A DNA stretch of 6,728 nt from NCBI GenBank assembly GCA_002279765.1, contig NCCR01000238.1, positions 2,030 through 8,757 of the forward strand, given 5' to 3'. Each line of letters begins with the position of its first letter. Position 1 is the stretch's first letter. Positions 1 through 5,697 of the stretch are shown in pieces. The DNA comes from Verrucomicrobia bacterium 12-59-8. Lineage in GTDB: Bacteria; Verrucomicrobiota; Verrucomicrobiae; Verrucomicrobiales; Verrucomicrobiaceae. The notes under the pieces are model-generated. The model was not told the DNA's origin and made no database searches. It saw only the letters and a program-made list of their open reading frames with translations. The position numbers and the translations under genes were made by a program.

Positions 1-1
1 C

Positions 2-2035
2 CAGGATCCTGATCTCGATTTCAAAGCGCTCGCCCGGGATGCCTCGGGCCGCCGCGTGGACCTTTTCGCTCCGGAGCGCAGCCTGATCCTGGTCAAAGGC
101 GCGAATCAAATCGCCCACGAAGGCGGCAAGAAGCTGGATCCGAAAAATTGGGAATACCAGGTGCTGCGAGACTGGATCGCCGCCGGTCTGCCGCGTGACG
201 ACAGCACGGCACCGAAAGTAACCAAACTCACCGTCACGCCCACCGAACTCGTTTTGGATGAGCCACAGGACAAGGTGCAGATCACCGTGCAGGCGACTTT
301 TGCTGATGGCACGCAGCGCGACATCACGGACCGTGCGATCTATGAGCCGCTGCAAAACGGACTCGTTGATGTGAGCAAGAGCGGACTGGTGAAGCGCCTC
401 CAGTTTGGCGAACCGGGCGTGCTGGTGCGCTTCCTGAATCAGTCCGTGCCTGTGCGGCTGACGTTTGTGAAAGCGAATCCGGCGTTTGTGTGGAGCAGGC
501 CACGCTGCGACAACTCCATCGACTCGCACATCTTCAACAAGCTCAAGACCCTGCGCATGAACCCCAGCGCGGTGTGCAGTGATGAGGTCTTCATGCGCCG
601 CGCCTGGCTCGATCTCTGCGGCATGATCCCGCCGGCGGATGAAGCACGCGCCTTTGATGCCGACAAGACACGCGACAAACGCGCGCGCTTGATCGACCGC
701 CTGATGGTGCGGCCGGAGTTCGCCGATTACTGGACACTGAAATGGTCCGATGTACTCAAGGTCGAATCCCGCACGCTGGACAAAACCGGGGTGCAGGCTT
801 TCCACGGCTGGATTCGCGATTGCATCGCGAAGAACCGCCCCATCAATGAAATGGTGCGCTCCATGATTGCCTCCCGTGGCAGCACCTACCACGAACCTGA
901 AACCAATTTTTATCGCGCCAACCGTACTCCCGAGTTGCGTGCCACCACGGCGGCACAGGTGTTTCTCGGCACCCGCTTGCAGTGCGCGCAGTGCCACAAC
1001 CACCCCTTTGACCGCTGGACGCAGGACGACTACTACAACTGGTCCGCCGTCTTCGCCCAAGTGGACTACAAGATCATCGGCAACATCAAACCTCGTGATA
1101 AAAACGACAAGCATGAGTTCAATGGCGAGCAGGTTGTCTTTCTCAATGCCAAGCTGAACATCGAAAACCCGCGCACCGGTGACAAGGCCAAGGCCCGGTT
1201 CCTCGGTGCGGACATGCCCAAGCTCGCCGACAAAGAAGACGAGCTGCAGGCCGCCGCCGCGTGGCTCACCAGCCCGCAGCATCCGCTCTTCGCCAAAGCG
1301 CAGGCCAACCGCATCTGGTATCATCTCATGGGTCGTGGTCTGGTCGATCCCGTGGATGACATGCGTCTCACCAATCCCGCCAGCCATCCAAAACTCCTCG
1401 AAGAACTCACCCAGGATCTCATCCGCAGCGGCTTTGATCTGCGACATCTCATCCGCACCATCATGCTGAGCCGCACCTATCAGCTGGACAGCACGCCGAA
1501 CGAGACGAACGCAGCCGATCTCATCAACTACTCGCACCGCCTGCCCCGCCGCCTCAGCGCCGAGCAGCTCATCGACTCGCTCTACTCCGCGCTACGCGTC
1601 ACCCCTGAATTCAAGGACTGGAGCCGCGGCACCCGCGCCAGCCAGATCCCCGGCCCCGCCAATGGCCGTGGCAGTCCCGATCCCATGTCCCCCGAAGCCT
1701 TCCTCGTCCAGTTCGGCCGCCCCAAACGCGAACTGGCCTGCGAATGCGAACGTGGTGCCGACACCTCCATCGGCCAGATTTTCCAGTTCATCAGCGGGCC
1801 CATCGTCAGCAACGTCGTGTCCCAGAAATACAACCGCCTCCATTCGCTGCTCAAGAACCCCGACAACGGCGCCGTCACCCGCGATCTCTACTGGGCCCTC
1901 CTCACCCGCACCCCCACTGCCGACGAAGCCAAAGTCATGGAAGCCCTTGTCGCCTCCGCCAAAGACCGCCGACTCGCGCTGGAAGACATCACGTGGAGTC
2001 TGGTGAATGCGAAAGAGTTTTTGCTGGCGCGGTAG
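2..2035 (+). CDS. DUF1549/DUF1553 (PSCyt2/PSD1) domain protein, 5' end missing
   Basis: The reading frame is open from the first full codon at nt 2, so the gene starts upstream; the GTG at 56 is internal. In order I see: a segment up to about nt 200 (GRRVDLFAPE, then WEYQVLRDWIAAGLP) that resembles the end of the planctomycete-type cytochrome-like region; a Big-like beta-sandwich at about nt 215-470 (FADGTQRDITD); a DUF1549 region at about nt 510-1080; and a DUF1553 region at about nt 1200-2030, ending in the typical NAKEFLLAR. Inside DUF1549 a CAQCH sequence (nt 983-997) followed by NHPFDRW matches a CxxCH c-type haem signature, characteristic of this family. Such proteins are abundant in Planctomycetota and Verrucomicrobiota, are normally exported, and often sit beside a DUF1501 gene. 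Their biochemical function is not established; involvement in polysaccharide degradation or redox chemistry is only suggested by genomic context. No DUF1501 gene follows here. Family assignment is confident, function is not. Confidence 0.93.
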   Translation, partial: QDPDLDFKALARDASGRRVDLFAPERSLILVKGANQIAHEGGKKLDPKNWEYQVLRDWIAAGLPRDDSTAPKVTKLTVTPTELVLDEPQDKVQITVQATFADGTQRDITDRAIYEPLQNGLVDVSKSGLVKRLQFGEPGVLVRFLNQSVPVRLTFVKANPAFVWSRPRCDNSIDSHIFNKLKTLRMNPSAVCSDEVFMRRAWLDLCGMIPPADEARAFDADKTRDKRARLIDRLMVRPEFADYWTLKWSDVLKVESRTLDKTGVQAFHGWIRDCIAKNRPINEMVRSMIASRGSTYHEPETNFYRANRTPELRATTAAQVFLGTRLQCAQCHNHPFDRWTQDDYYNWSAVFAQVDYKIIGNIKPRDKNDKHEFNGEQVVFLNAKLNIENPRTGDKAKARFLGADMPKLADKEDELQAAAAWLTSPQHPLFAKAQANRIWYHLMGRGLVDPVDDMRLTNPASHPKLLEELTQDLIRSGFDLRHLIRTIMLSRTYQLDSTPNETNAADLINYSHRLPRRLSAEQLIDSLYSALRVTPEFKDWSRGTRASQIPGPANGRGSPDPMSPEAFLVQFGRPKRELACECERGADTSIGQIFQFISGPIVSNVVSQKYNRLHSLLKNPDNGAVTRDLYWALLTRTPTADEAKVMEALVASAKDRRLALEDITWSLVNAKEFLLAR

Positions 2036-2043
2036 CACGAAGT

Positions 2044-2070
2044 TATCCTCTCAACTCTAGCTTGAGGATA
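2044..2070. repeat. Imperfect inverted repeat upstream of the TA remnant
   Basis: The left arm TATCCTC-t-CAA (2044-2054, one bulged T at 2051) pairs with TTGAGGATA (2062-2070) across a 7-base loop. It lies between the DUF1549 stop (2035) and the antitoxin ATG (2088). No T-run follows, so an intrinsic terminator is not well supported. Type II antitoxins commonly bind palindromes just upstream of their own start, so a former operator is possible. A purine-rich GAGGA (2071-2075) directly follows the right arm, 12 bases before the ATG, and could be a rather distant ribosome binding site. Confidence 0.35.
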
Positions 2071-2087
2071 GAGGAAGAAACGGCATA

Positions 2088-2332
2088 ATGAAGACCATCA
2101 CGCTCACCGTGGAGGACGAAGTCTATGAGCAGGCCGTCCAAGCCGCCGCAAATCGCTGGGCGATTTGTTTCGTGAACTGGTCGTGGTGCTGCGGGGTTCC
2201 AACCGCAGTACCGTGGAAAGCAATTTTTCGGTGCTGCAGTCCGCCTGGAGTCTGGCGGATTCGAAGCCTTTGCGTGAAGGCAGTGTGGGACCGTTAAACC
2301 GCGACGAACTTTACGAGCGTGGAGTTTCTTGA
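2088..2332 (+). pseudogene. Frameshifted antitoxin of a PIN-type TA pair
   Basis: The ATG at 2088 opens MKTITLTVEDEVYEQAVQAA, which resembles the N-terminal strand and helix of a small DNA-binding antitoxin. After about 22 codons the sense leaves this frame. From about nt 2153 a second frame gives SLGDLFRELVVVLRGS and continues through LNRDELYERGVS to a TGA at 2330-2332. Joined, the two parts make a protein of about 82 residues, a normal antitoxin length. The original frame instead reads Trp/Cys-rich, non-protein-like sequence to a stop at 2297. Rejoining the frames needs a net gain of one base (or 1 mod 3) near nt 2145-2153, so a small deletion is implied. No slippery heptamer is visible at the junction, so programmed frameshifting is unlikely. 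The second-frame stop overlaps the toxin GTG by 14 bases, the layout expected of an antitoxin-toxin operon. The exact antitoxin family is uncertain; a ribbon-helix-helix or similar fold is an inference. Confidence 0.75.
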
Positions 2333-2528
2333 TACCAACGTCCTTGTTTACGCCGTCAGCCGACTCGCGGCAGATGCTCGGAAATCAGCGACCGCGCGAG
2401 CTTTGATCAAGCCCGCAGGCCAGTTCATCTCGCTGCAAGTGTTGCAGGAGTTTTATCGCGTGGCGACCCATCCCAAAAAATTGGGCCCATGTGCACAGCG
2501 GCAAGGCCAAGCAGGGAACACATTTTAG
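2319..2528 (+). pseudogene. Truncated PIN-domain toxin (VapC-like)
   Basis: A GTG at 2319 starts MEFLDTNVLVYAVS, the classic first strand of a PIN-domain ribonuclease with the metal-binding Asp (D5) and the neighbouring T6-N7. A second acidic residue follows in VLQEFYRVATHPKKLG (E44). Intact VapC-like toxins run to about 130-145 residues and need further acidic residues in the second half, usually in a WDA-type motif and near the C-terminus. Here the family-like sequence stops after KKLG (about nt 2486), and a short unrelated tail reaches a stop at 2526-2528, giving 69 residues. The other frames of 2487-2589 do not restore a PIN C-terminus. The protein therefore lacks half its active site and should be inactive as an RNase. 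Together with the frameshifted partner upstream, this is a decayed TA locus. Confidence 0.8.
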
Positions 2529-2589
2529 CGCAACTGCCGCCGCGCGATTGCCGTGAGAACACGTCACCGCCCAACGTACTGATGCGCTC
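2529..2589. other. Short gap before the SGNH gene
   Basis: These 61 bases separate the toxin remnant from the SGNH start. I see no strong Shine-Dalgarno sequence before the ATG at 2590 and no well-spaced -35/-10 pair. TTGCCG (2548-2553) and TACTGA lie 23 bases apart, too far for a sigma70 promoter. The SGNH gene's promoter must lie here or within the remnant, but I cannot locate it. Confidence 0.4.
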
Positions 2590-3714
2590 ATGAAACCAGC
2601 CATCCTCCTCGCTCTCTTTGTCAGCACTTCGCTGCTCGCACAAACCGCCGCTCCCAAAGCGCCTGCGCCTGCGGCCAAACCCAAAGGTCCCACCGTTCCC
2701 GCCGATGCCCAATGGAATGATGTGACGTCCTGGGGTGTCGAAGGACGGGGCTGGGGAGATCAGGAGCGGAAACGTTGGTATGATCGCCTCCCTGCCAAGG
2801 CAGAAAAGACAGTCACCCCTGCCGTGTGGGGTCTCAGCCGCGACAGCGCAGGCATGATGGTGCGCTTCAAGACGGACGCGAAGGCCATCTACTGCCGTTA
2901 TGATCTCTCCAAAGCAAACCTGGCTACGCCCGCCATGCCTGCAACGGGCGTGAGCGGACTCGATCTGTATGCGCGTGATGCCAAAGGCCAGTGGAAATGG
3001 GTCACCTGCACCAAGCCAGGCGCTCAGCATGTGCAAGCTGTGATGATCAGCGATCTGGCTCCGGGCGAACACGAATTCGCCGCCTACCTGCCGCTCTACA
3101 ATGGCATCGAAAAACTCGAAATCGGCGTGCCTGCGGGCGCAGAATTTGAAGGCCTGAAGCCACGCGCAAAGCCCATCGTTTTCTACGGCACCTCCATCAC
3201 GCACGGAGCCAATGCCTCACGTCCCGGCATGGTTCACACCGCCATCCTAGGGCGCCATCTCGACCACCCCGTCATCAACATCGGCTTCTCCGGCAACGGT
3301 CGCATGGATGCTGCCGTGGGCGATCTCATCAATGAACTCGATGCCGCTGCCATCGTCATCGACTGCCTGCCCAACATGGGTCCCGCCGACGTCACCGCCA
3401 AGTGCGTGCCTCTGGTGAAGCAACTGCGCACCAAGCATGCCAAGACACCGATCATCCTCGTCGAAGACCGCCGTTACACGAACTCATGGATCACCCCCGC
3501 CAAAGCCAAGTTTCATGACGACAACCACGCCGCCCTCAAAGCCGCCTACAAGCAGCTCAAGGCCGAGAAAGTCGCGAACCTGCACTACATCGGGGGCGAT
3601 GCCCTCTACGGCACCGACACCGAAGGCTCCAACGACGCCTCCCACGGCACCGACCTCGGCTTCCTGCGTCAGGCGGAAGTTTTCGAGCCGGTGCTGCGTG
3701 CTGCGCTGAAGTAG
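2590..3714 (+). CDS. Exported SGNH/GDSL-type hydrolase with N-terminal GxDLY domain
   Basis: The 374-residue product begins with a signal peptide (MKPAILLALFVSTSLLAQTA) followed by an Ala/Pro/Lys-rich linker to about residue 36. An N-terminal beta-sandwich-like domain (about 40-190) carries GLDLY at 123-127, the hallmark of the domain that precedes some SGNH hydrolases (PF14607-like). The C-terminal domain (about 193-372) shows the SGNH blocks: GTSITHG with nucleophile Ser202, GFSGNG with Gly232, the oxyanion Asn262 in DCLPNM, and DASH with Asp349 and His352 as the rest of the triad. Block I reads GTS rather than GDS, as is usual in the PF14606-like branch. The enzyme is expected to hydrolyse an ester, perhaps acyl or acetyl groups on a carbohydrate, in the periplasm or outside the cell; the substrate cannot be read from sequence. 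It stands alone on this strand, behind the TA remnant and tail-to-tail with the ParE-type toxin gene. Family confidence is high, substrate unknown. Confidence 0.92.
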   Translation: MKPAILLALFVSTSLLAQTAAPKAPAPAAKPKGPTVPADAQWNDVTSWGVEGRGWGDQERKRWYDRLPAKAEKTVTPAVWGLSRDSAGMMVRFKTDAKAIYCRYDLSKANLATPAMPATGVSGLDLYARDAKGQWKWVTCTKPGAQHVQAVMISDLAPGEHEFAAYLPLYNGIEKLEIGVPAGAEFEGLKPRAKPIVFYGTSITHGANASRPGMVHTAILGRHLDHPVINIGFSGNGRMDAAVGDLINELDAAAIVIDCLPNMGPADVTAKCVPLVKQLRTKHAKTPIILVEDRRYTNSWITPAKAKFHDDNHAALKAAYKQLKAEKVANLHYIGGDALYGTDTEGSNDASHGTDLGFLRQAEVFEPVLRAALK

Positions 3715-3720
3715 CCCGGC

Positions 3721-4059
3721 TCACTCCGACCCCGGCGGTTCCAGCAGCCGTCGGGGCAGGTCACGCATGCCTTGCAGCACGCGAAAGATTCGAATGAGAT
3801 CGTTCTCGCAATGGTAGAACACAAGATGCGTATGAAACGCACCCACCATGCAGAAAGAACGTAATCCGAAGAGCTGTGCATGCTCAAAATGCCTCGGCTT
3901 TCCAAGGTCGGGTTGTTTTGAAACAGCAGCCAGCGTCTCATCGAAAGATTTCAAATAGCGTTCTGCGATATCAGAACCAGCGATCTCTGCATACCACAAT
4001 GACTGAAGCTGCAAATCTGCGAAAGCCTCGTCGCTAATAATAACACGAGAACCGGTCAT
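3721..4059 (-). CDS. ParE/RelE-family toxin
   Basis: The 112-residue protein starts MTGSRVIISDEAFADL and has the layout of the ParE/RelE toxin fold (PF05016-like): an N-terminal strand, a long helical pair including LWYAEIAGSDIAERYL, then QPDLGKPR and the C-terminal strands HLVFYHCENDLIRIFRVLQG followed by MRDLPRRLL. The GLRSF...HLVFY...RVLQGMRDL pattern is typical of ParE-like members, which in characterised cases poison DNA gyrase; RelE relatives cut ribosome-bound mRNA. I cannot decide the target here. The start chosen (ATG at 4059) overlaps the antitoxin stop as ATGA (4059-4056), implying translational coupling; a longer frame reaching 4131 would run deep into the antitoxin gene and is disfavoured. 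GC over 3781-4050 is about 47% by hand count, against about 63-67% in flanking genes, suggesting a different origin. The gene looks intact, and its stop lies six bases from the convergent SGNH stop. Confidence 0.88.
   Translation of the reverse strand: MTGSRVIISDEAFADLQLQSLWYAEIAGSDIAERYLKSFDETLAAVSKQPDLGKPRHFEHAQLFGLRSFCMVGAFHTHLVFYHCENDLIRIFRVLQGMRDLPRRLLEPPGSE
3730..3756 (+). terminator. GC-rich hairpin just past the SGNH stop, inside the toxin gene
   Basis: CCCCGGCGG (3730-3738) pairs with CCGTCGGGG (3748-3756) over a 9-base loop. In a plus-strand transcript this is a 9-bp stem with a single G:U wobble, starting 16 bases after the SGNH stop; in the minus-strand transcript the same position is an A:C mismatch. 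It may end or protect the SGNH mRNA. No T-run follows (CAGGTCACGC), so it is not a canonical intrinsic terminator. It also encodes the C-terminal residues of the minus-strand toxin, so the pairing could be a by-product of that coding sequence. Confidence 0.35.
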
Positions 4060-4295
4060 GCCACTTTGGCCGCTTTGTCTTTCCAGTTCTGCCGAATGCG
4101 ATCCTTCAATTCGTCGTTCCACACATGCCACGGGCCATCCAGTGCCTTGATCATGGCAGCCTCGAGTTCAGGCGGCTCGCCTCCTTGCTCACGCAAAACC
4201 TCAACATGACGATGTTCCATCCAGTCCATCAATTCCATGAAACCGGACGCCGGCAGAGCACGGATCGAGTCTTCGATTTGGGCGATCGTTGTCAT
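4056..4295 (-). CDS. Putative antitoxin partner of the ParE/RelE toxin
   Basis: This 79-residue protein (MTTIAQIEDSIRALPASGFM...) immediately precedes the toxin gene and overlaps it by 4 bases (ATGA). Size, gene order and coupling make it the antitoxin. The N-terminal pattern IxxIxxLPxxxFxELxDWME resembles helical N-termini of several small antitoxins partnered with RelE/ParE toxins, and the basic C-terminus (KDRIRQNWKDKAAKVA) could be the disordered, toxin-wrapping tail. I do not see a clear ribbon-helix-helix, AbrB or HTH signature and do not assign a named family. GC (about 55-60%) is nearer the background than that of the toxin. No strong ribosome binding site is visible upstream of the ATG at 4295. 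Transcription may come from its own promoter or by read-through from the beta-propeller gene 49 bases upstream. Confidence 0.75.
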   Translation of the reverse strand: MTTIAQIEDSIRALPASGFMELMDWMEHRHVEVLREQGGEPPELEAAMIKALDGPWHVWNDELKDRIRQNWKDKAAKVA

Positions 4296-4344
4296 GGAGA
4301 AAACTTATTCATCACCAGCCGCAGCGCAAGCCCCGCGATAGCCC
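4296..4344. other. 49-base spacer between propeller stop and antitoxin start
   Basis: The spacer separates two genes on the minus strand. I see no terminator hairpin, no clear palindromic operator and no convincing promoter. Read-through from the beta-propeller gene into the toxin-antitoxin pair is therefore possible. If the TA pair has its own promoter, it may extend into the 3' end of the propeller gene. Confidence 0.4.
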
Positions 4345-5643
4345 TCACTTCCCAATCTTATACAGCGCCTTGTCCGTCCGGATGAACAGGGCGCTGCCAT
4401 CGGCGATGGGACTGGCCATGACCGAACCATCGAGCGTGTTCTGCGCGATGATCTTGAATTCCTTGGCCGCATTGATGATTGTTACGACACCTTCGCGACT
4501 GCAGAAGTAGAGTTTGCCATCCGCGAAGATCGGTGAGGCGCTGAACTTCCCGCCGATGCGTTCGCGATAGAAAGCCTCGCCGGTTTTGCTGTCCACACAG
4601 CTCACGATGCCGCCATCATCGACGTAAAAGAGCAGCCCATTGTGCAGCACGGGCGAGCACATCTTGGGAGCGTTCTTGTTGTTGCGCCATGCGACCTCGG
4701 GCGTTTTCACACCGGCGTATTTGAGAGCAATTACCGCCGATTTGCCGAAGGCGGTGCTGAAGTAAATTTGCTGGTCGTCGGCGATGGGCACGGTGGACAT
4801 GGAGAAGCCGAGGTCACCGTAGTGGATCTTCCACAGTTCCGCGCCCGTCTGAGGATCGTAGCCATAGACGTTGTTGGCGGCAGAACTGACGACCTGCGAC
4901 TGGCCGTTGATGCTGACAACGAGCGGCGTGCCGTATGCTTTGCGCTGCTGCGGGCGCGGGTCCATCTCGCCGCTGCGCGGTGTCTTCCATGCAACCTTGC
5001 CAGTCTTTGTGTCGAAGGCGGCAATGAACTGCTGATCGCTGCCGTCGAAATGCGCGATCAACCTGTCCCCATGCAGCACCGCAGTAGAGCCTGGGCCGTT
5101 TTCGTGCATGACGTGCAGTTCCTCGTTTTTCCACAGCACCTTCAATGTCTTCGTATCGACTGCAGCGGTGCCGAAGGAGCCAAAGTGTGCATAGAGCCGG
5201 CCCTCCTCAAGCACGGGTGAAGGTGATGCATAGCTGTTGAGCTGGTGCGCCCACTGCGGGTCTTTCACGTTGAGCAGTTCGATGTCGTGCAGAATTTTGC
5301 CACTGCTGCGGTCCACACACAGAGCGTGAAGACTTACGGAACCCAGCACGGTAACCGGCTGATCGCCCGTGTTGGATTCGAGACGGCGTTTGGTTTCTTC
5401 CGGTGTCGCTGTCTTTTCAAAGGCTGTGGTGAGCCAGATCTGATCTCCCCACATGACAGGTGTCGAGTGGCCGCGCCCCGGAAGCTCCGTTTTCCAGGCA
5501 ACGTTGCTTGTCTCGCTCCACGTTTCAGGCAGGCCGGAGGCATTGGCCTGACCTTGCGCCGAAGGGCCGCGCCATTCGGGCCAGTTGCCAGCGTAGGATG
5601 CAGAAGCAAGGAACAGGAGCGGGAGTAATAAGCGGTGGATCAT
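4345..5643 (-). CDS. Exported PQQ-type beta-propeller repeat protein
   Basis: The 432-residue product starts at the ATG at 5643 with a signal peptide (MIHRLLLPLLFLASASYA, cleavage likely after Ala18), followed by NWPEWRGP (20-27). That opening is common in secreted propeller proteins of Planctomycetota and Verrucomicrobiota. Repeated blade motifs follow: ALCVDRSSGKIL (about 107), AAVDTKTLKVLWK (about 160), IAAFDTKTGKVAWK, VYGYDPQTGAELWK, VSCVDSKTGEAFY, plus a degenerate one at VIALKYAGVKTPEVAW. They match PQQ_2/PQQ-like repeats and suggest a propeller of about seven or eight blades. No c-type haem motif is present and the length is short for a quinoprotein dehydrogenase, so this is more likely a periplasmic binding or scaffold protein; members of this group have no established function. 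A TTG at 5664 would add seven residues before the signal peptide and is disfavoured. The gene is divergent from the amidohydrolase-like gene and upstream of the TA pair on the same strand. Confidence 0.9.
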   Translation of the reverse strand: MIHRLLLPLLFLASASYAGNWPEWRGPSAQGQANASGLPETWSETSNVAWKTELPGRGHSTPVMWGDQIWLTTAFEKTATPEETKRRLESNTGDQPVTVLGSVSLHALCVDRSSGKILHDIELLNVKDPQWAHQLNSYASPSPVLEEGRLYAHFGSFGTAAVDTKTLKVLWKNEELHVMHENGPGSTAVLHGDRLIAHFDGSDQQFIAAFDTKTGKVAWKTPRSGEMDPRPQQRKAYGTPLVVSINGQSQVVSSAANNVYGYDPQTGAELWKIHYGDLGFSMSTVPIADDQQIYFSTAFGKSAVIALKYAGVKTPEVAWRNNKNAPKMCSPVLHNGLLFYVDDGGIVSCVDSKTGEAFYRERIGGKFSASPIFADGKLYFCSREGVVTIINAAKEFKIIAQNTLDGSVMASPIADGSALFIRTDKALYKIGK

Positions 5644-5697
5644 GAGCAAGAAAAAACGTGGCAAGCCGGGAAGAACTGTCTTTCACTGACAGCGACC
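5644..5697. promoter_or_regulatory. Divergent intergenic region, probable promoters for both flanking genes
   Basis: Only 54 bases separate the two divergent start codons (5643 minus, 5698 plus), so the promoters must lie here or overlap the coding starts. A short inverted repeat, CTGTC (5676-5680) and GACAG (5688-5692) with a 7-base spacer, ends five bases before the plus-strand ATG; it could be an operator half-site pair or an mRNA hairpin masking the start. There is an A-run at 5651-5656. I see no strong Shine-Dalgarno before either start and no confident -35/-10 pair. The regulatory role is inferred from geometry only. Confidence 0.4.

Noticed and set aside
56..58. GTG as the start of the DUF1549/DUF1553 gene
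   Set aside because: The frame is open to the left edge and the residues before it (DFKALARDASGRR) match the family's N-terminal region, so the true start is upstream.
1592..2038. 148-residue minus-strand open frame opposite the DUF1553 region
   Set aside because: Gly/Ala/Phe-rich shadow of a conserved domain; the plus-strand frame carries the family motifs.
2140..2160. Programmed ribosomal frameshift in the antitoxin
   Set aside because: No X-XXY-YYZ slippery site or stimulatory hairpin is visible, and the toxin partner is also truncated, so decay explains it better.
2548..2582. Sigma70 promoter TTGCCG / TACTGA before the SGNH gene
   Set aside because: The spacing is 23 bases, well outside the usual 16-18.
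2425..3204. 259-residue minus-strand open frame opposite the SGNH gene
   Set aside because: It lies antisense to a gene with a signal peptide and complete SGNH motifs, and its translation is Cys/His/Arg/Gly-rich without domain features. It is a high-GC shadow frame.
4642..5220. 192-residue plus-strand open frame opposite the propeller gene
   Set aside because: It is antisense to clear beta-propeller blade repeats; its translation has no family pattern.
4345..5643. Quinoprotein (PQQ-dependent) alcohol dehydrogenase or BamB
   Set aside because: The protein is shorter than quinoprotein dehydrogenases, has no haem motif or evident catalytic site, and begins with the WPEWRGP opening of the secreted propeller group rather than a BamB-like lipoprotein box.
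5635..5697. Upstream ATG extending the amidohydrolase-like protein by 21 residues
   Set aside because: It would overlap the divergent gene's start and place the signal peptide internally; the ATG at 5698 puts it exactly at the N-terminus.
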